A stretch of DNA of 49,019 bases from Arthrobacter sp. RIT-PI-e (GTDB lineage: Bacteria; Actinomycetota; Actinomycetes; Actinomycetales; Micrococcaceae). Where the stretch lies: positions 1 to 49,019 of the forward strand of contig NZ_LGIU01000054.1 of NCBI RefSeq assembly GCF_001187915.1. The letters run 5' to 3'. Made by a program: the position numbers and the translations under genes. Shown here piece by piece: positions 36,190 through 45,380 of this stretch; position 1 is the first letter of the stretch; the number at the start of each line of letters is the position of its first letter. The notes beneath the pieces are model-generated. The model was not told the origin of the DNA. It was given only the letters and a program-made list of their open reading frames with translations, and made no database searches.

Positions 36190-37119
36190 ATGACCACGCA
36201 CCAGCTGCCCATCGCACCCGGGACCGCCGTCCAGGTGCTCTCCCGGGACACCCCCGCCGTGCTCACCGTGGAGCCGGGCGACACCGTGGTGGTCGGATCG
36301 CTGGACGCCTGGGGGCACCTCGAGCGGCAGGCCGCACCCGGAGCGGTGACGCCCTACCGCTTCGAGGACCGGCGCGGGCACGCCCTGACCGGCCCCGTCG
36401 AGGTGGCGGGCGCCGTTCCCGGGGACGTCCTCGCGGTCCGCTTCGACGCCCTGGAACCCGCCGACTGGGGCTGGACCGCCGCCGGCCGCAGGGACGACGC
36501 GTTCACCCGCAGCCTCGGGCTCGAGGGCACCGGCCCGGCCTGGCTGCTGTGGGACCTGGACCGCGACGCCCGCACCGGCACCAACCAGTACGGGCACACC
36601 GTGGACCTCGCACCGTTCCTCGGTGTGGTGGGACTCCCGCCCGCCGAGGCGGGGGAGTTCTCCACCACGCCTCCGCGGGCCGGGGGCGGCGGCAACATCG
36701 ACTGCAGGGAACTGGTCGCGGGCTCCACCCTCTTCCTGCCCGTCACCGTCCCGGGAGCCCTGCTGCACCTCGGGGACGGCCACGCGGCCCAGGGCGACGG
36801 CGAGGTGGGCGGTACGGCGATCGAGTGCTCGATGACCTCCACGGTCACCCTCGACCTCGTCCGGGACGCCCCGCTGGGCAGCATCCACGCCGTCACCCCG
36901 ACCTCGCGCATCACCTTCGGCTTCTCCGCCGACCTCAACGTGGCCACCGCCGAGGCCCTCGGGGCCATGCTGACCTGGCTCCAGGAGCTGTACTCGCTGG
37001 AGCGGAAGGCCGCGCTGGGGCTCGCCAGCGCCGTCGTCGACCTCCGGGTCACCCAGATCGCCAACCAGACCTGGGGAGTCCACGCCGTCCTCGGTCTCGA
37101 CGCCGTCCGGAGCGGATGA
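36190..37119 (+). CDS. Acetamidase/formamidase family protein
   Basis: A 309-residue homologue of FmdA/AmdA amide hydrolases, which release ammonia from formamide or acetamide. Typical segments are the N-terminal VEPGDTVVVGSLDAWG, GPVEVAGAVPGDVLAVRFDALEP, and the metal-linked GGGGNIDCRELVAGSTLFLPV with LLHLGDGHAAQGDGEVGGTAIE. Its length is close to the bacterial norm. The ATG has GGAGGAAC upstream and follows serA by 24 bases, so it is probably co-transcribed. No amide transporter or regulator is adjacent, and the physiological substrate is uncertain. Confidence 0.93.
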   Translation: MTTHQLPIAPGTAVQVLSRDTPAVLTVEPGDTVVVGSLDAWGHLERQAAPGAVTPYRFEDRRGHALTGPVEVAGAVPGDVLAVRFDALEPADWGWTAAGRRDDAFTRSLGLEGTGPAWLLWDLDRDARTGTNQYGHTVDLAPFLGVVGLPPAEAGEFSTTPPRAGGGGNIDCRELVAGSTLFLPVTVPGALLHLGDGHAAQGDGEVGGTAIECSMTSTVTLDLVRDAPLGSIHAVTPTSRITFGFSADLNVATAEALGAMLTWLQELYSLERKAALGLASAVVDLRVTQIANQTWGVHAVLGLDAVRSG

Positions 37120-37128
37120 CGCCCCTGC

Positions 37129-37159
37129 TTGGGCAAATCACCGGGCACCGGGGTAATTT
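37129..37159 (+). promoter_or_regulatory. Promoter of metG
   Basis: TTGGGC (37129-37134), a 19-base spacer and TAATTT (37154-37159), followed by exactly 6 bases and the GTG start of metG. There is no ribosome binding site, so a leaderless message is likely. Confidence 0.45.
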
Positions 37160-37165
37160 CGTAGG

Positions 37166-38740
37166 GTGACCCCTCCAGCCGACGTGCGCCCCCCGTTCTA
37201 CCTCACCACCGCCATCTCCTACCCGAACGGTGTCCCGCACATCGGCCACGCGTACGAGACGATCGCCGCCGACGCCCTGGCGCGTTTCAAGCGCCTCGAC
37301 GGTTTCGACGTGATGTACCTGACCGGGACGGACGAGCACGGACTGAAGATGCAGCAGGCGGCGGACCGCGAGGGCATCCCCGTGCGCGAGCTCGCCACGC
37401 GCAACGCGCTCGCCTTCCGCGACATGAACGACGTCGTCGGCACCTCCTACGACCGCTTCATCCGCACCACGGACGAGGACCACTACGCGGCCGCGACCGA
37501 GATCTGGAGGCGGATGGAGGCCAACGGGGACATCTACCTGGACACGTACGCCGGGTGGTACTCGGTGCGTGACGAGGCCTTCTGGGCGGAGGACGAGACC
37601 GAGGTGCGCGAGGACGGCGTGCGCTACGCCAGGGAGACCGACACCGAGGTGACCTGGACGGAGGAGGAGAGCTACTTCTTCCGGCTCTCCGCCTACCAGC
37701 AGCGGCTCCTGGACCTCTACGAGCAGCAGCCCGGGTTCGGCGCCCCGCAGTCGCGCTTCAACGAGGTCATCTCGTTCGTGCGCCGCGGCCTCGAGGACCT
37801 GTCCATCAGCCGCACCACCTTCGACTGGGGCGTCCCGGTGCCGGGCGACGAGCGTCACGTCATGTACGTGTGGGTGGACGCCCTTACCAACTACCTCACC
37901 GGTGTGGGGTTCCCGGACACGGACTCCGAGGCCTTCCGGACGTTCTGGCCCGCCGACGTGCACATCATCGGCAAGGACATCTCACGCTTCCACGCCATCT
38001 ACTGGCCGGCGTTCCTCATGTCCGCCGGCCTCGAGGTGCCGCGGCGCGTGATGATCCACGGCTTCCTGCACAACCGCGGCGTCAAGATGTCCAAGTCCCT
38101 GGGCAACACGGTGGCACCCGCGGACTGGGTGGAGCAGTACGGGCTCGACCAGGTGCGCTACTTCCTCCTCCGCGAGGTGCCGTTCGGCGCCGACGGCTCC
38201 TACAGCCACGAGGCGCTGGTGGGCCGCATGAACGCGGATCTCGCCAACAACTTCGGGAACCTCGCCCAGCGCTCGCTGTCCATGGTGGCCAAGAACTGCG
38301 GTGGCGCGGTCCCGGAACCCGCGGAGCTGCTGCCCGTGGACCGGGAGCTGCTGGGGCGGGCGGACGCGCTGCCGGACACCGCGCGGTCGGCGTTCGACCG
38401 CCAGGAGTTCTCCCGGGCGCTGGAAGCAGTGTGGGGCGTGCTCGGCGACACCAACGCGTACTTCGCCGACCAGCAGCCGTGGGTGCTGCGGAAGACCGAT
38501 CCCGAGCGCATGGCCACGGTGCTGTACGTGACGCTGGAGGTGCTCCGCGTGGTGGCGATCCTCGCGCAACCGGTGCTGCCGGGCAGCGCGGGGAGGATCC
38601 TCACCGCACTCGGGCAGGGCGCCGGCGACGACGACGTCCGGCGTCGCTTCGCCGCGCTGGACACGCGGATCGAGCCGGGCACACCCCTGCCTGGGCCGAC
38701 GCCGGTGTTCCCCAAGTACGAGGAGCCCGCTGAGAACTGA
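37166..38740 (+). CDS. metG: Methionyl-tRNA synthetase
   Basis: Class I synthetase charging tRNA-Met. The 524 residues match the short actinobacterial form without the C-terminal dimerisation domain. The HIGH-type motif is [13 protein letters not shown] near residue 20, the KMSKS loop [10 protein letters not shown] near residue 310, and [10 protein letters not shown] and [11 protein letters not shown] are further active-site segments. No zinc-knuckle cysteines are visible in the connective peptide, as in the zinc-less type. The start is GTG at 37166, without a ribosome binding site but with a -10 box at leaderless distance. It ends convergently with the gene at 38,765. Confidence 0.97.
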   Translation: MTPPADVRPPFYLTTAISYPNGVPHIGHAYETIAADALARFKRLDGFDVMYLTGTDEHGLKMQQAADREGIPVRELATRNALAFRDMNDVVGTSYDRFIRTTDEDHYAAATEIWRRMEANGDIYLDTYAGWYSVRDEAFWAEDETEVREDGVRYARETDTEVTWTEEESYFFRLSAYQQRLLDLYEQQPGFGAPQSRFNEVISFVRRGLEDLSISRTTFDWGVPVPGDERHVMYVWVDALTNYLTGVGFPDTDSEAFRTFWPADVHIIGKDISRFHAIYWPAFLMSAGLEVPRRVMIHGFLHNRGVKMSKSLGNTVAPADWVEQYGLDQVRYFLLREVPFGADGSYSHEALVGRMNADLANNFGNLAQRSLSMVAKNCGGAVPEPAELLPVDRELLGRADALPDTARSAFDRQEFSRALEAVWGVLGDTNAYFADQQPWVLRKTDPERMATVLYVTLEVLRVVAILAQPVLPGSAGRILTALGQGAGDDDVRRRFAALDTRIEPGTPLPGPTPVFPKYEEPAEN

Positions 38741-38764
38741 GACCCACCGGCTCGATGCTGCAGG

Positions 38765-39304
38765 TCAGGCCCGGAGGAAGCGGCCGGAGGCGGTCTCCGT
38801 CATCACCCGGGCCACGGTCTGCTGCTGTTCCCGGGAGGACGCGAGGAGCTGTTCGATGACCGAGTGGTTCAGGACCGGTTCCCCGGCCACCGCCGTGCTG
38901 TGCAGGGAGAGGGCGTGCAGGGTGGCCCACATGCCCTCCTTGACCTTGAGGAGGGACTGCAGGGCCTCGAGCTCGAGCTGGGCGCCGGCGGTGGCCTGAC
39001 GCCGCCCCGGGTTGAGCGGGTTCCACTCCGAGACCATCGTCAGCAGCCGGGCCACCGTCATCTTCACGACGTTGGGTCGGTGCCCCAGGGCGCGGATCAT
39101 GCGCTTGAGGTACTCGCGTTCCTCGTGGATGTCCTGCCGCAGCCGTTCGAACACCGGCTCGAACGGCGTCCCGGCCCAGGATCTCGCGGCGGCGTCGAAC
39201 AGGCGGACACCGTTGGTGGCACCCATGAGGTGCAGGTCCAGGTAGGGCAGAACGGTGTCCAGGTCGAGCTGACTCAGCGCGATGCCGTTCTCGGCGTGCT
39301 GCAT
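38765..39304 (-). CDS. Conserved hypothetical all-helical protein
   Basis: A 179-residue protein predicted to be mostly alpha-helical. YLDLHLMGATNGVRLFDAAARSW and FEPVFERLRQDIHEEREYLKRMIRAL carry the Glu/Asp/His pattern (DIHEERE) of ferritin-like four-helix bundles, but I cannot confirm a metal site. The remaining part (QLELEALQSLLKVKEGMWATLHAL) is also amphipathic. There is no signal peptide. The ATG has AAGGAA upstream and lies 31 bases after the stop of the sensor kinase gene on the same strand, so the two are probably one operon. A stress or signalling partner role is inference. Confidence 0.8.
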   Translation of the reverse strand: MQHAENGIALSQLDLDTVLPYLDLHLMGATNGVRLFDAAARSWAGTPFEPVFERLRQDIHEEREYLKRMIRALGHRPNVVKMTVARLLTMVSEWNPLNPGRRQATAGAQLELEALQSLLKVKEGMWATLHALSLHSTAVAGEPVLNHSVIEQLLASSREQQQTVARVMTETASGRFLRA

Positions 39305-39335
39305 GGAGGGTTCCTTCCAGGAGGTGACGGGCTTG

Positions 39336-41018
39336 TCAGCCTACGTGAGCGTGATCGAGCAACGGTAGCGCGATGGCCACGGACGTCCCGGTACCCAGGG
39401 TGGAATCGATGGTGATGCTGCCGTGGTGCGCCTCGATCGTCCGCTTCGCGACGGACAGGCCCACGCCGGCGCCGGGCAGCGCACGATCGGCGTTCGACGC
39501 CCGGTGGAAGGAGTCGAACAGGTGGGGGAGGTCCTCGGCGGGGATGCCGATCCCCGTGTCCCGCACCTCCACGACGGCGCGCCCGTCCCCCGGTCCCAGG
39601 TGCAGCCCCACGAAGACCCGGCCGCGCTCCTGCGTGAACTTGATGGCGTTGGACAGCACCACCCCCAGGGCCGTGGCGAGCTGGGCCCGGTGGCCGGAGA
39701 CGGTGACGGCGTGGTCGGGCAGCTCGCGGTCGAGGCCGATCCCGCCGGCGGAGGCCTCCAGCACGGCCCGGCCCGTGACCTCCGAGATCAGGTGCACGAG
39801 ATCCACCGGGCCGTGGTCGGAGGGATCGGGCTCCTCGGAGGACAGCGCGGAGATGTTCTCGATCAGCTCGCTCAGCCTGGCCGTGTTGCGTTCCACGGCC
39901 TGTAGCATGGTGCTCGCGGCGGGTGGCAGCTCACCACCGAGTCCGTCGTTGATCATCTCGATGTAGCCGGTGATCGATGCCAGCGGCGTGCGCAGCTGGT
40001 GGTTGACCGTGCCCACGAAGTCGCTCTTCGCCACGTTGAGGGCGCGCAGTCTCCGCACCGCCTCGTGCTGCCGGGAGATCAGCTGCGCCTGGATCAGGCC
40101 GTGGGCGAGGTTGCCGAGCACGTGCTGGGTCAGGCCGTTCATGGCACCGGACCACCCGAGGTCCCCGGCATCGCCGACGATCCACAGGAGGCCGAACGGC
40201 GTGTCCCCCTCCCCGAGCGCGGCCACCACCCCGCCGACGCCCCAGTCCTCCCCGGCGCCGGTCCTCAGCCCTTCCGGCACCGGTGTCCGAGCCGTCGCGG
40301 TCCCGGGGCTGTCCCCACCGAAATCCGCGGTGGAGGACTGCTTCCACAGGGTGAGGGCGAGCGCGAGGGCGGCGTCCTGGTCCAGCGGGGCGCCGGGCGT
40401 CGCACCACGCGATGCCGCCTCCTTCGTCCAGCTGCTGCTGCGGGCGGCCACGCGGTCGTCCTCGAAGACCTGGAGTGCGAGGTGGTCCGCCCCGAGCGCG
40501 GCCCCGAGGTCCGGAAGGAACTGGTCGACCATGACGTCCGGATCGTTGGTGGACCGTACGCGGGCCGAGATGCGCCGCATGTGCTCCCGGAGACGGGCGG
40601 TGGACTCGCGGTGCTCCTGGCGTTCCCGACGGCGGGAGATCAGGGTGCGGGTCCGCTGCAGGAGCTCGGTGGGCCGCACCGGGCGGAAGAGGATGTCCGA
40701 GACGTACGGCTCCAGCCGGGCCGGGACCGTGCCGTCCGCCGGGAGTAGGAGGATCACGGGTAGGGCCCGGAGCCAGGGGTGCTCGGAGACGATCCCCGTG
40801 AGGGAGCCCGCGTACTCCAGTGCCATGTCCAGGTCCACGAGGAGCACGTGCGGTCTCACACGGAGGATCCGCTCGAGGAGCAGCTCCACGGAGGTGACGG
40901 CGTCCGCGGCGAGTCCACCGGAGGTGAGGACGGCGGCAAGCGCCCTGCAGTCCCCGTCCGACGGCGAGGCGACCACCGCCACGTCCCCACCGCTTCCCGG
41001 CGCTGCTTCCTGCTGCAC
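39336..41018 (-). CDS. Hybrid histidine kinase with N-terminal receiver-like domain
   Basis: A 560-residue cytoplasmic sensor kinase. Residues about 10-130 resemble a response-regulator receiver: VAVVASPSDGD, the phosphoacceptor-like VLLVDLD, and FRPVRP where KP is usual. A coiled-coil linker (RTLISRRRERQEHRESTARLREHMRR) follows, then a GAF-like region around residues 180-330. The HisKA dimerisation domain has the H-box in VNHQLRTPLASITGYIEMI. The ATPase domain contains LSNAIKFT, VRDTGIGIPAEDLPHLFDSF and GAGVGLSVAKR. No membrane segments are seen. The GTG at 41018 is chosen because a TATATT box lies upstream inside the longer open frame and GGGAGG precedes it. The replacement of the receiver Lys by Arg suggests altered phosphorylation. 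Confidence 0.87.
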   Translation of the reverse strand: MQQEAAPGSGGDVAVVASPSDGDCRALAAVLTSGGLAADAVTSVELLLERILRVRPHVLLVDLDMALEYAGSLTGIVSEHPWLRALPVILLLPADGTVPARLEPYVSDILFRPVRPTELLQRTRTLISRRRERQEHRESTARLREHMRRISARVRSTNDPDVMVDQFLPDLGAALGADHLALQVFEDDRVAARSSSWTKEAASRGATPGAPLDQDAALALALTLWKQSSTADFGGDSPGTATARTPVPEGLRTGAGEDWGVGGVVAALGEGDTPFGLLWIVGDAGDLGWSGAMNGLTQHVLGNLAHGLIQAQLISRQHEAVRRLRALNVAKSDFVGTVNHQLRTPLASITGYIEMINDGLGGELPPAASTMLQAVERNTARLSELIENISALSSEEPDPSDHGPVDLVHLISEVTGRAVLEASAGGIGLDRELPDHAVTVSGHRAQLATALGVVLSNAIKFTQERGRVFVGLHLGPGDGRAVVEVRDTGIGIPAEDLPHLFDSFHRASNADRALPGAGVGLSVAKRTIEAHHGSITIDSTLGTGTSVAIALPLLDHAHVG

Positions 41019-41055
41019 CACGGCGCCCTCCCGATCTCCCGCTGCACTGCTCCCC

Positions 41056-41061
41056 AATATA
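41056..41061 (-). promoter_or_regulatory. -10 box (TATATT) of the hybrid kinase operon
   Basis: TATATT on the minus strand lies about 38 bases before the GTG start. It is one of the very few A/T-rich hexamers in this area. No clear -35 box is visible. Confidence 0.45.
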
Positions 41062-41105
41062 GGCGGTCGACGCCGGTGCGGGACCGACGGCACGACCCGC
41101 CGTCG

Positions 41106-43681
41106 TCAGTCCGTGGCCAGCCCCGCCCCGGGGGGGGGCCGCGCCGCGCGCCCGGCAGGCAGCACCGAGGCGAGCAGTCCCGCCACCACGGCCACCGCGA
41201 GCACCAACCCGAGCTGACCGAACGGCACCGCCGGTACCACGGCCGTGACCCCGCCCAGCGCCGATCGCGCCCCCGCCCCCCCGTAGACGGCACCCAGCAG
41301 GGAGCCGAGCAGGGCTGCCACACCGGCGATCAGCACGGCCTCGACCGCGAGCATGCCGCGCAGCTGGCCCCGGGTCAGCCCCAGGGCCCGCAGCAGCGAG
41401 TTCTCGCGCCGCCGTTCCAGGACGGAGAGGGAGAGCGTGTTCGCCACCCCGATCAGGGCGATCAGCACGGCCACGGCCAGCAGTGCGGTGACGATCAGCA
41501 GCATCACGTCGATGATCTGGTTGTAGGCCGCGCGTTCGGTGGCGGCACCCTGCACCTGGTACTGCTCGAGTCCGGTGGCGGCCACGATCCGGGACTGCAC
41601 GCCGGTGACGGCGTCGGCGTCCAGCCCGTCGTCGAGCCTGAGCCACACCGTGGTCCCCAGGTACGCGTCGAGGGTGGTGGCCGCCACGCCCTCCAGCGCT
41701 CCGGCGGCCACGGACTCCTCCCCGCCGTACGCCTCCAGGGCATCCGGGGCGGCACCGAGCCGCTCCGCCGTGGCGGTGGAGACCAGGGGCACGAAGAAGA
41801 CGGAATCGGTAGCCGTGACCGGCAGGGTCACCGGCCCGTCCCGCGTGTCGAGGGTGACCTCCCGCTGCTCCCAGGACTGCGGGGCGAGCACCATGTCGTC
41901 GGTCAGGGCGGCGTCCTCGGCCCGGAGGACACCGGCGAGCTCCTGCGGATCCACGGAGTAGACCGGCTGCGCCCCGCCGTCCTCGTCCGTGAGGAGGGCG
42001 GGCGTCAGCTCGACGGCGCTCTCGACGCCGTCCACCCGGAGCAGGGCGGACACGCCCGCGACGTCGTCGGGCCCGGTTCCTGCCGATCCGGGGACCTCGG
42101 CGCCCAGCGCTGCGACCTGCAGGTCCACGGCGTAGTTCTCGTCCAGCTCGGCGTCGAAGGTGGTGCGGGCGGTCGCCGCACCCACCATCATCATGGTCAC
42201 GAGGGTGACACCCACCATGAGGGCGGCCGAGGACGACGTCGTGCGGGCCGGGTTGCGCACGGCGTTGACCGAGGCGAGGACGCCGGGCACCCCGAGCGGG
42301 CGGGCGATCCGGCCCACCAGGGCCACGCTCGCCGGGACGAAGAACGGGGCCAGGAGCACGACGCCGAGGAAGGACAGGACGCCGCCGGCCACCCCCGGGA
42401 GGAGGGAGGCGCCGAGCGCCCCGGACCGCAGCAGGCCGGTACCCGCCAGCAGCGCGATGAGCCCGGGGACCAGCCGGAGGAGCCCGCTCCTGCCCCGTCC
42501 CGGCACCGGATCGCTCGGCCGCAGGGCGGCGAGCGGCGCCACCCGGGTGGCGGCACGCGCCGGGACGAGGGCCGCCAGCACGGTCATCAGGACGCCCACC
42601 AGCACCCCGACGAGGATCGCGGACGGGGGTACCGAGAGCACGGCGAACGAACCGAGCTCGGTCCGCTGGGCGATCATCACGAGCACCGCCATCACCCCGG
42701 GGGCGAGGAGGACGCCGAGGACGGCGGACACGAGTCCGACGATCGCCGCCTCCACGAGCACCGACGCCCGGATCTGCCGACGTTCGGCACCGATGCAGCG
42801 CAGCAGGGCGAGCTCACGTGTGCGCTGGGCCACGAGCACGGAGAACGTGTCCGAGAGGACGAGGCCGGCCACCAGCGCCGCCCCCACCGCGAAGGCCAGC
42901 AGGATCCCGGTGAGCACGTCGGTGCCCGAGGAGAGGGCGGCGACGTCCACGACCGTCTGCTCGGCGGGGGTGCGCACGGTCACCTCCCCTCCGGTGGGGG
43001 ACTCGACGGTGGACACGATCTCCCCGATGGCCGCGCGCACCGCATCCGCATCGGCACCCGGTGCGAGGTGCACCTGGACGTTGGCGGGGTAGGCCTCACC
43101 GCCGGTCGTCTCGCGCAGCACCGCGGGCGAGGCGAGGACCTGCACGGTCCCGGCGACCGTGGGGTCGGAGCTCGGTGCGAGGAGACCGGTCACGGTGAGC
43201 GCTTCGCCCAGCGGGGGGGACCCGCCGGCGCTGTCGACCGCCACGGTGTCCCCGACGGAGACGTCGAGGCGGTCCGCGGAGGCGACGTCGAGTGCCACCT
43301 CGTCCGGCATCGACGGGTAGGAACCCTCGATCACGTCGGCGGTCTCCAGGGAGGCGGGAGCCGTCGCGGGCAGCACCGCGCTGGCGGGCCCCGCGCCGGT
43401 GACCACCGCGTGTACCCCCGTTCGAACCCGTGGACGGACCCCCCCCCTTCCCCCCCCCCGAGGTCGCCCCCCACCCCCGGGGGCACCCAGCCGTACTGGT
43501 TCGTCACCACGAGATCGGCGGCGGCGGAGGAGGCCCCGACACTGCGGGTGAGGCTCGCGGTGGTGGTCGAGCCGGCCATGAGGGGCGCCGAGAGGAAGGA
43601 CACGCCGAGGATCACGGCGAGTCCCACGGCGACGAACCGGCGGGCGTTGGTGCGCACCTGGGCGAGAGCCACCTGCAGCAC
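41106..43681 (-). pseudogene. FtsX-type ABC transporter permease, frame-broken
   Basis: A large MacB/FtsX-type permease of about 858 residues with two FtsX modules. The N-terminal part (GTG at 43681, VALAQVRTNARRFVAVGLAVILGVSFLSAPLMAG) is in one frame. The remainder from about 43,430, starting at AVVTGAGPASAVLPA, is in another. The break falls in a segment with a 9-base and a 10-base C run (43,439-43,459). The total length of 2576 bases is one short of a multiple of three. Downstream features are normal: FSVLVAQRTRELALLRCIGAERRQIR and LSLSVLERRRENSLLRALGLTRGQLRGM, each followed by membrane helices. The C-terminus also looks eroded (RAARPPPGAGLATD over a 9-base G run). Sequencing error is the simplest explanation. 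Confidence 0.87.
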
Positions 43682-43682
43682 G

Positions 43683-44468
43683 TCACGCCCCCAGCTTCGC
43701 GAGGGCACCGAGGATCTCCTCCGGCGTGGACCGCTCGAGCTCGCCCACGAGGGAACCGTCCTCCATGAGGAGCACCCGGTCCGCGTAGGAGGCCGCCACG
43801 GGGTCGTGGGTGACCATGATGATGCTCTGCCCCATCTCCCGGCTGCTTCTGCGCAGCAGGGAGAGCACCTCCGCCCCGGTGGCGGAGTCGAGGTTGCCGG
43901 TGGGCTCGTCACCGAAGATCACGTCCGGTCGGGTCAGCAGCGCCCGCGCGACGGCGACCCGCTGCTGCTGCCCGCCGGAGAGTTCGTGGGGGCGGTGCGA
44001 GAGCCGGTCGGTCAACCCCAGCGAGGCGGTGACCTGCTGCAGCCATGTCCGGTCCACCGTGCCGCCGGCGAGCGCCACGGGCAGCGTGATGTTCTGCTCG
44101 GCGGTGAGGGTGGGCACGAGGTTGAAGGCCTGGAAGACGAACCCCACCCGCTCGCGCCGCAACCGGGTCAGCTCGGCGTCGGGCAGGGAGGTGATCTCGG
44201 TGCCGCCCAGCCAGAGCCGCCCGGAGTCGATGCCGTCCAGGCCGGCGAGGCAGTGCATCAGGGTGGACTTCCCAGAGCCGGAGGGCCCCATGATGGCGGT
44301 GAAGCGCTCGCGGTCCACCTCGACGCTCACGTTCCGGAGGGCCTGCACGGTGGTCTCGCCCCGTCCGTAGCTCTTGGAGACGGCGTGCGCGGCGACGGCT
44401 CCCGAGGGGGCCGGAGGCGATGGCGGGGACCCGGCGGAGGGGCCCGGGAGATTCGTGGAGGTGGTCAT
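43683..44468 (-). CDS. ABC transporter ATPase (LolD/MacB type)
   Basis: A 261-residue ATP-binding subunit. Walker A is GPSGSGKST near residue 62, the signature is [16 protein letters not shown], Walker B is [13 protein letters not shown], and the switch His is in IIMVTHDP. The Walker B/D-loop spelling DEPTGNLDS is typical of LolD/FtsE/MacB-family exporters, which fits the FtsX-type partner permease one base downstream. The N-terminal 30 residues are Pro/Ser-rich. The ATG at 44468 gives the best start, though its ribosome binding site is poor. It lies about 100 bases after the response regulator gene on the same strand, suggesting the two-component system controls the exporter, as in Bce/VraDE-like antibiotic-sensing modules. 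Confidence 0.93.
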   Translation of the reverse strand: MTTSTNLPGPSAGSPPSPPAPSGAVAAHAVSKSYGRGETTVQALRNVSVEVDRERFTAIMGPSGSGKSTLMHCLAGLDGIDSGRLWLGGTEITSLPDAELTRLRRERVGFVFQAFNLVPTLTAEQNITLPVALAGGTVDRTWLQQVTASLGLTDRLSHRPHELSGGQQQRVAVARALLTRPDVIFGDEPTGNLDSATGAEVLSLLRRSSREMGQSIIMVTHDPVAASYADRVLLMEDGSLVGELERSTPEEILGALAKLGA

Positions 44469-44568
44469 GGGCCCACGGGAGGGATCGGGGCGGGGCCACC
44501 GGGTCGGAGGGGGGGCCCGTCCTGCCCGGGGATCTCTCATACCCCGGGATGAGCCGGGCCCTGCGTCG

Positions 44569-45314
44569 TCAGGGGCGGACCACGCCCGTGGCATAGGCGA
44601 GCACCACGGCCTGGACGCGGTCGCGGGCCTCCAGCTTCGCGAGGATGTGGCCCACGTGGGTCTTCACCGTGGCCTCCGAGAGGAACAACCGTCCCGCGAT
44701 CTCCGGGTTGGACAGGCCCTGGGCGATCAGCTCGAAGACCTCCCGCTCACGGGCGGTCAGGCGGGCGACGGCGGCAGCCGCCGCATCCTGCGCGGCCGAG
44801 GGGCTGCGCAGGAGCGGCGCCACGTGGTCGAGGAGCCGGCGCGTGGTGGACGGGGCGATCACCGCGTCGCCGCGGTGCACGGTGCGGATGGCCTCGAGCA
44901 GCTCCTCCGGCGGCGCGTCCTTGAGCAGGAACCCGCTGGCACCGGCGTTGATCGCGGACAGCGCGTACTCGTCGAGGTCGAAGGTGGTCAGCACCACGAT
45001 CCTCGGCGCGGGCCCGCCGCTCCCCGCGGCGCCGTGGTGCGCCAGGATCCGGCGCGTGGCCTCGATGCCGTCCATGCGGGGCATTCGCACGTCCATCATG
45101 ACGACGTCGGCGGACGTCCTCGCGAGCGCCCGCACCGCCTCGTCGCCGCGGACGCCTCGGCGACCACCGCGAGGTCCGGTTGCCTGCTGACGAGCATCGC
45201 GAAACCGCTGCGCACCAGGGGCTGGTCGTCGACGATGACCACCCGGCCGGGCCGCACTGGTTCGTGCGGGTCCGCCGTGGCCCGTCCCGTCCTCGCTGCG
45301 GGGTCGATGTCCAT
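44569..45314 (-). pseudogene. NarL/LuxR-family response regulator, frame-broken
   Basis: A two-domain response regulator of about 248 residues split by a one-base shift. The first frame (ATG at 45314, GAGGAGAAGAGG upstream) gives [31 protein letters not shown], with the acidic pair DD. The second frame resumes with [34 protein letters not shown] (phosphoacceptor Asp in MMDVRMP), IVVLTTFDLDEYAL and FLLKDAPPEELL. It ends with the LuxR helix-turn-helix LTAREREVFELIAQGLSNPEIAGRLFLSEATVKTHVGHIL. The shift lies near 45,145-45,155 and adding one base restores the reading frame. The gene lies between its cognate kinase and the ABC exporter genes. All functional residues are intact, so artefact is likely. 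Confidence 0.87.
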
Positions 45315-45380
45315 GGATCCTCTTCTCCTCGGTGGTGTGCTGTGGGACCCGGTCGCGGATACGAGCAGGACCGGGTGGTG

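Noticed and set aside
43439-43459. C runs as a genuine simple-sequence repeat
   Set aside because: Not listed as a repeat feature because a phase-variable tract cannot be distinguished from assembly error with one sequence; kept only as a finding.
40779-44552. A 1257-codon open frame on the plus strand
   Set aside because: It is opposite the kinase, permease and ATPase genes and has the repetitive Gly/His/Glu composition of a shadow frame.
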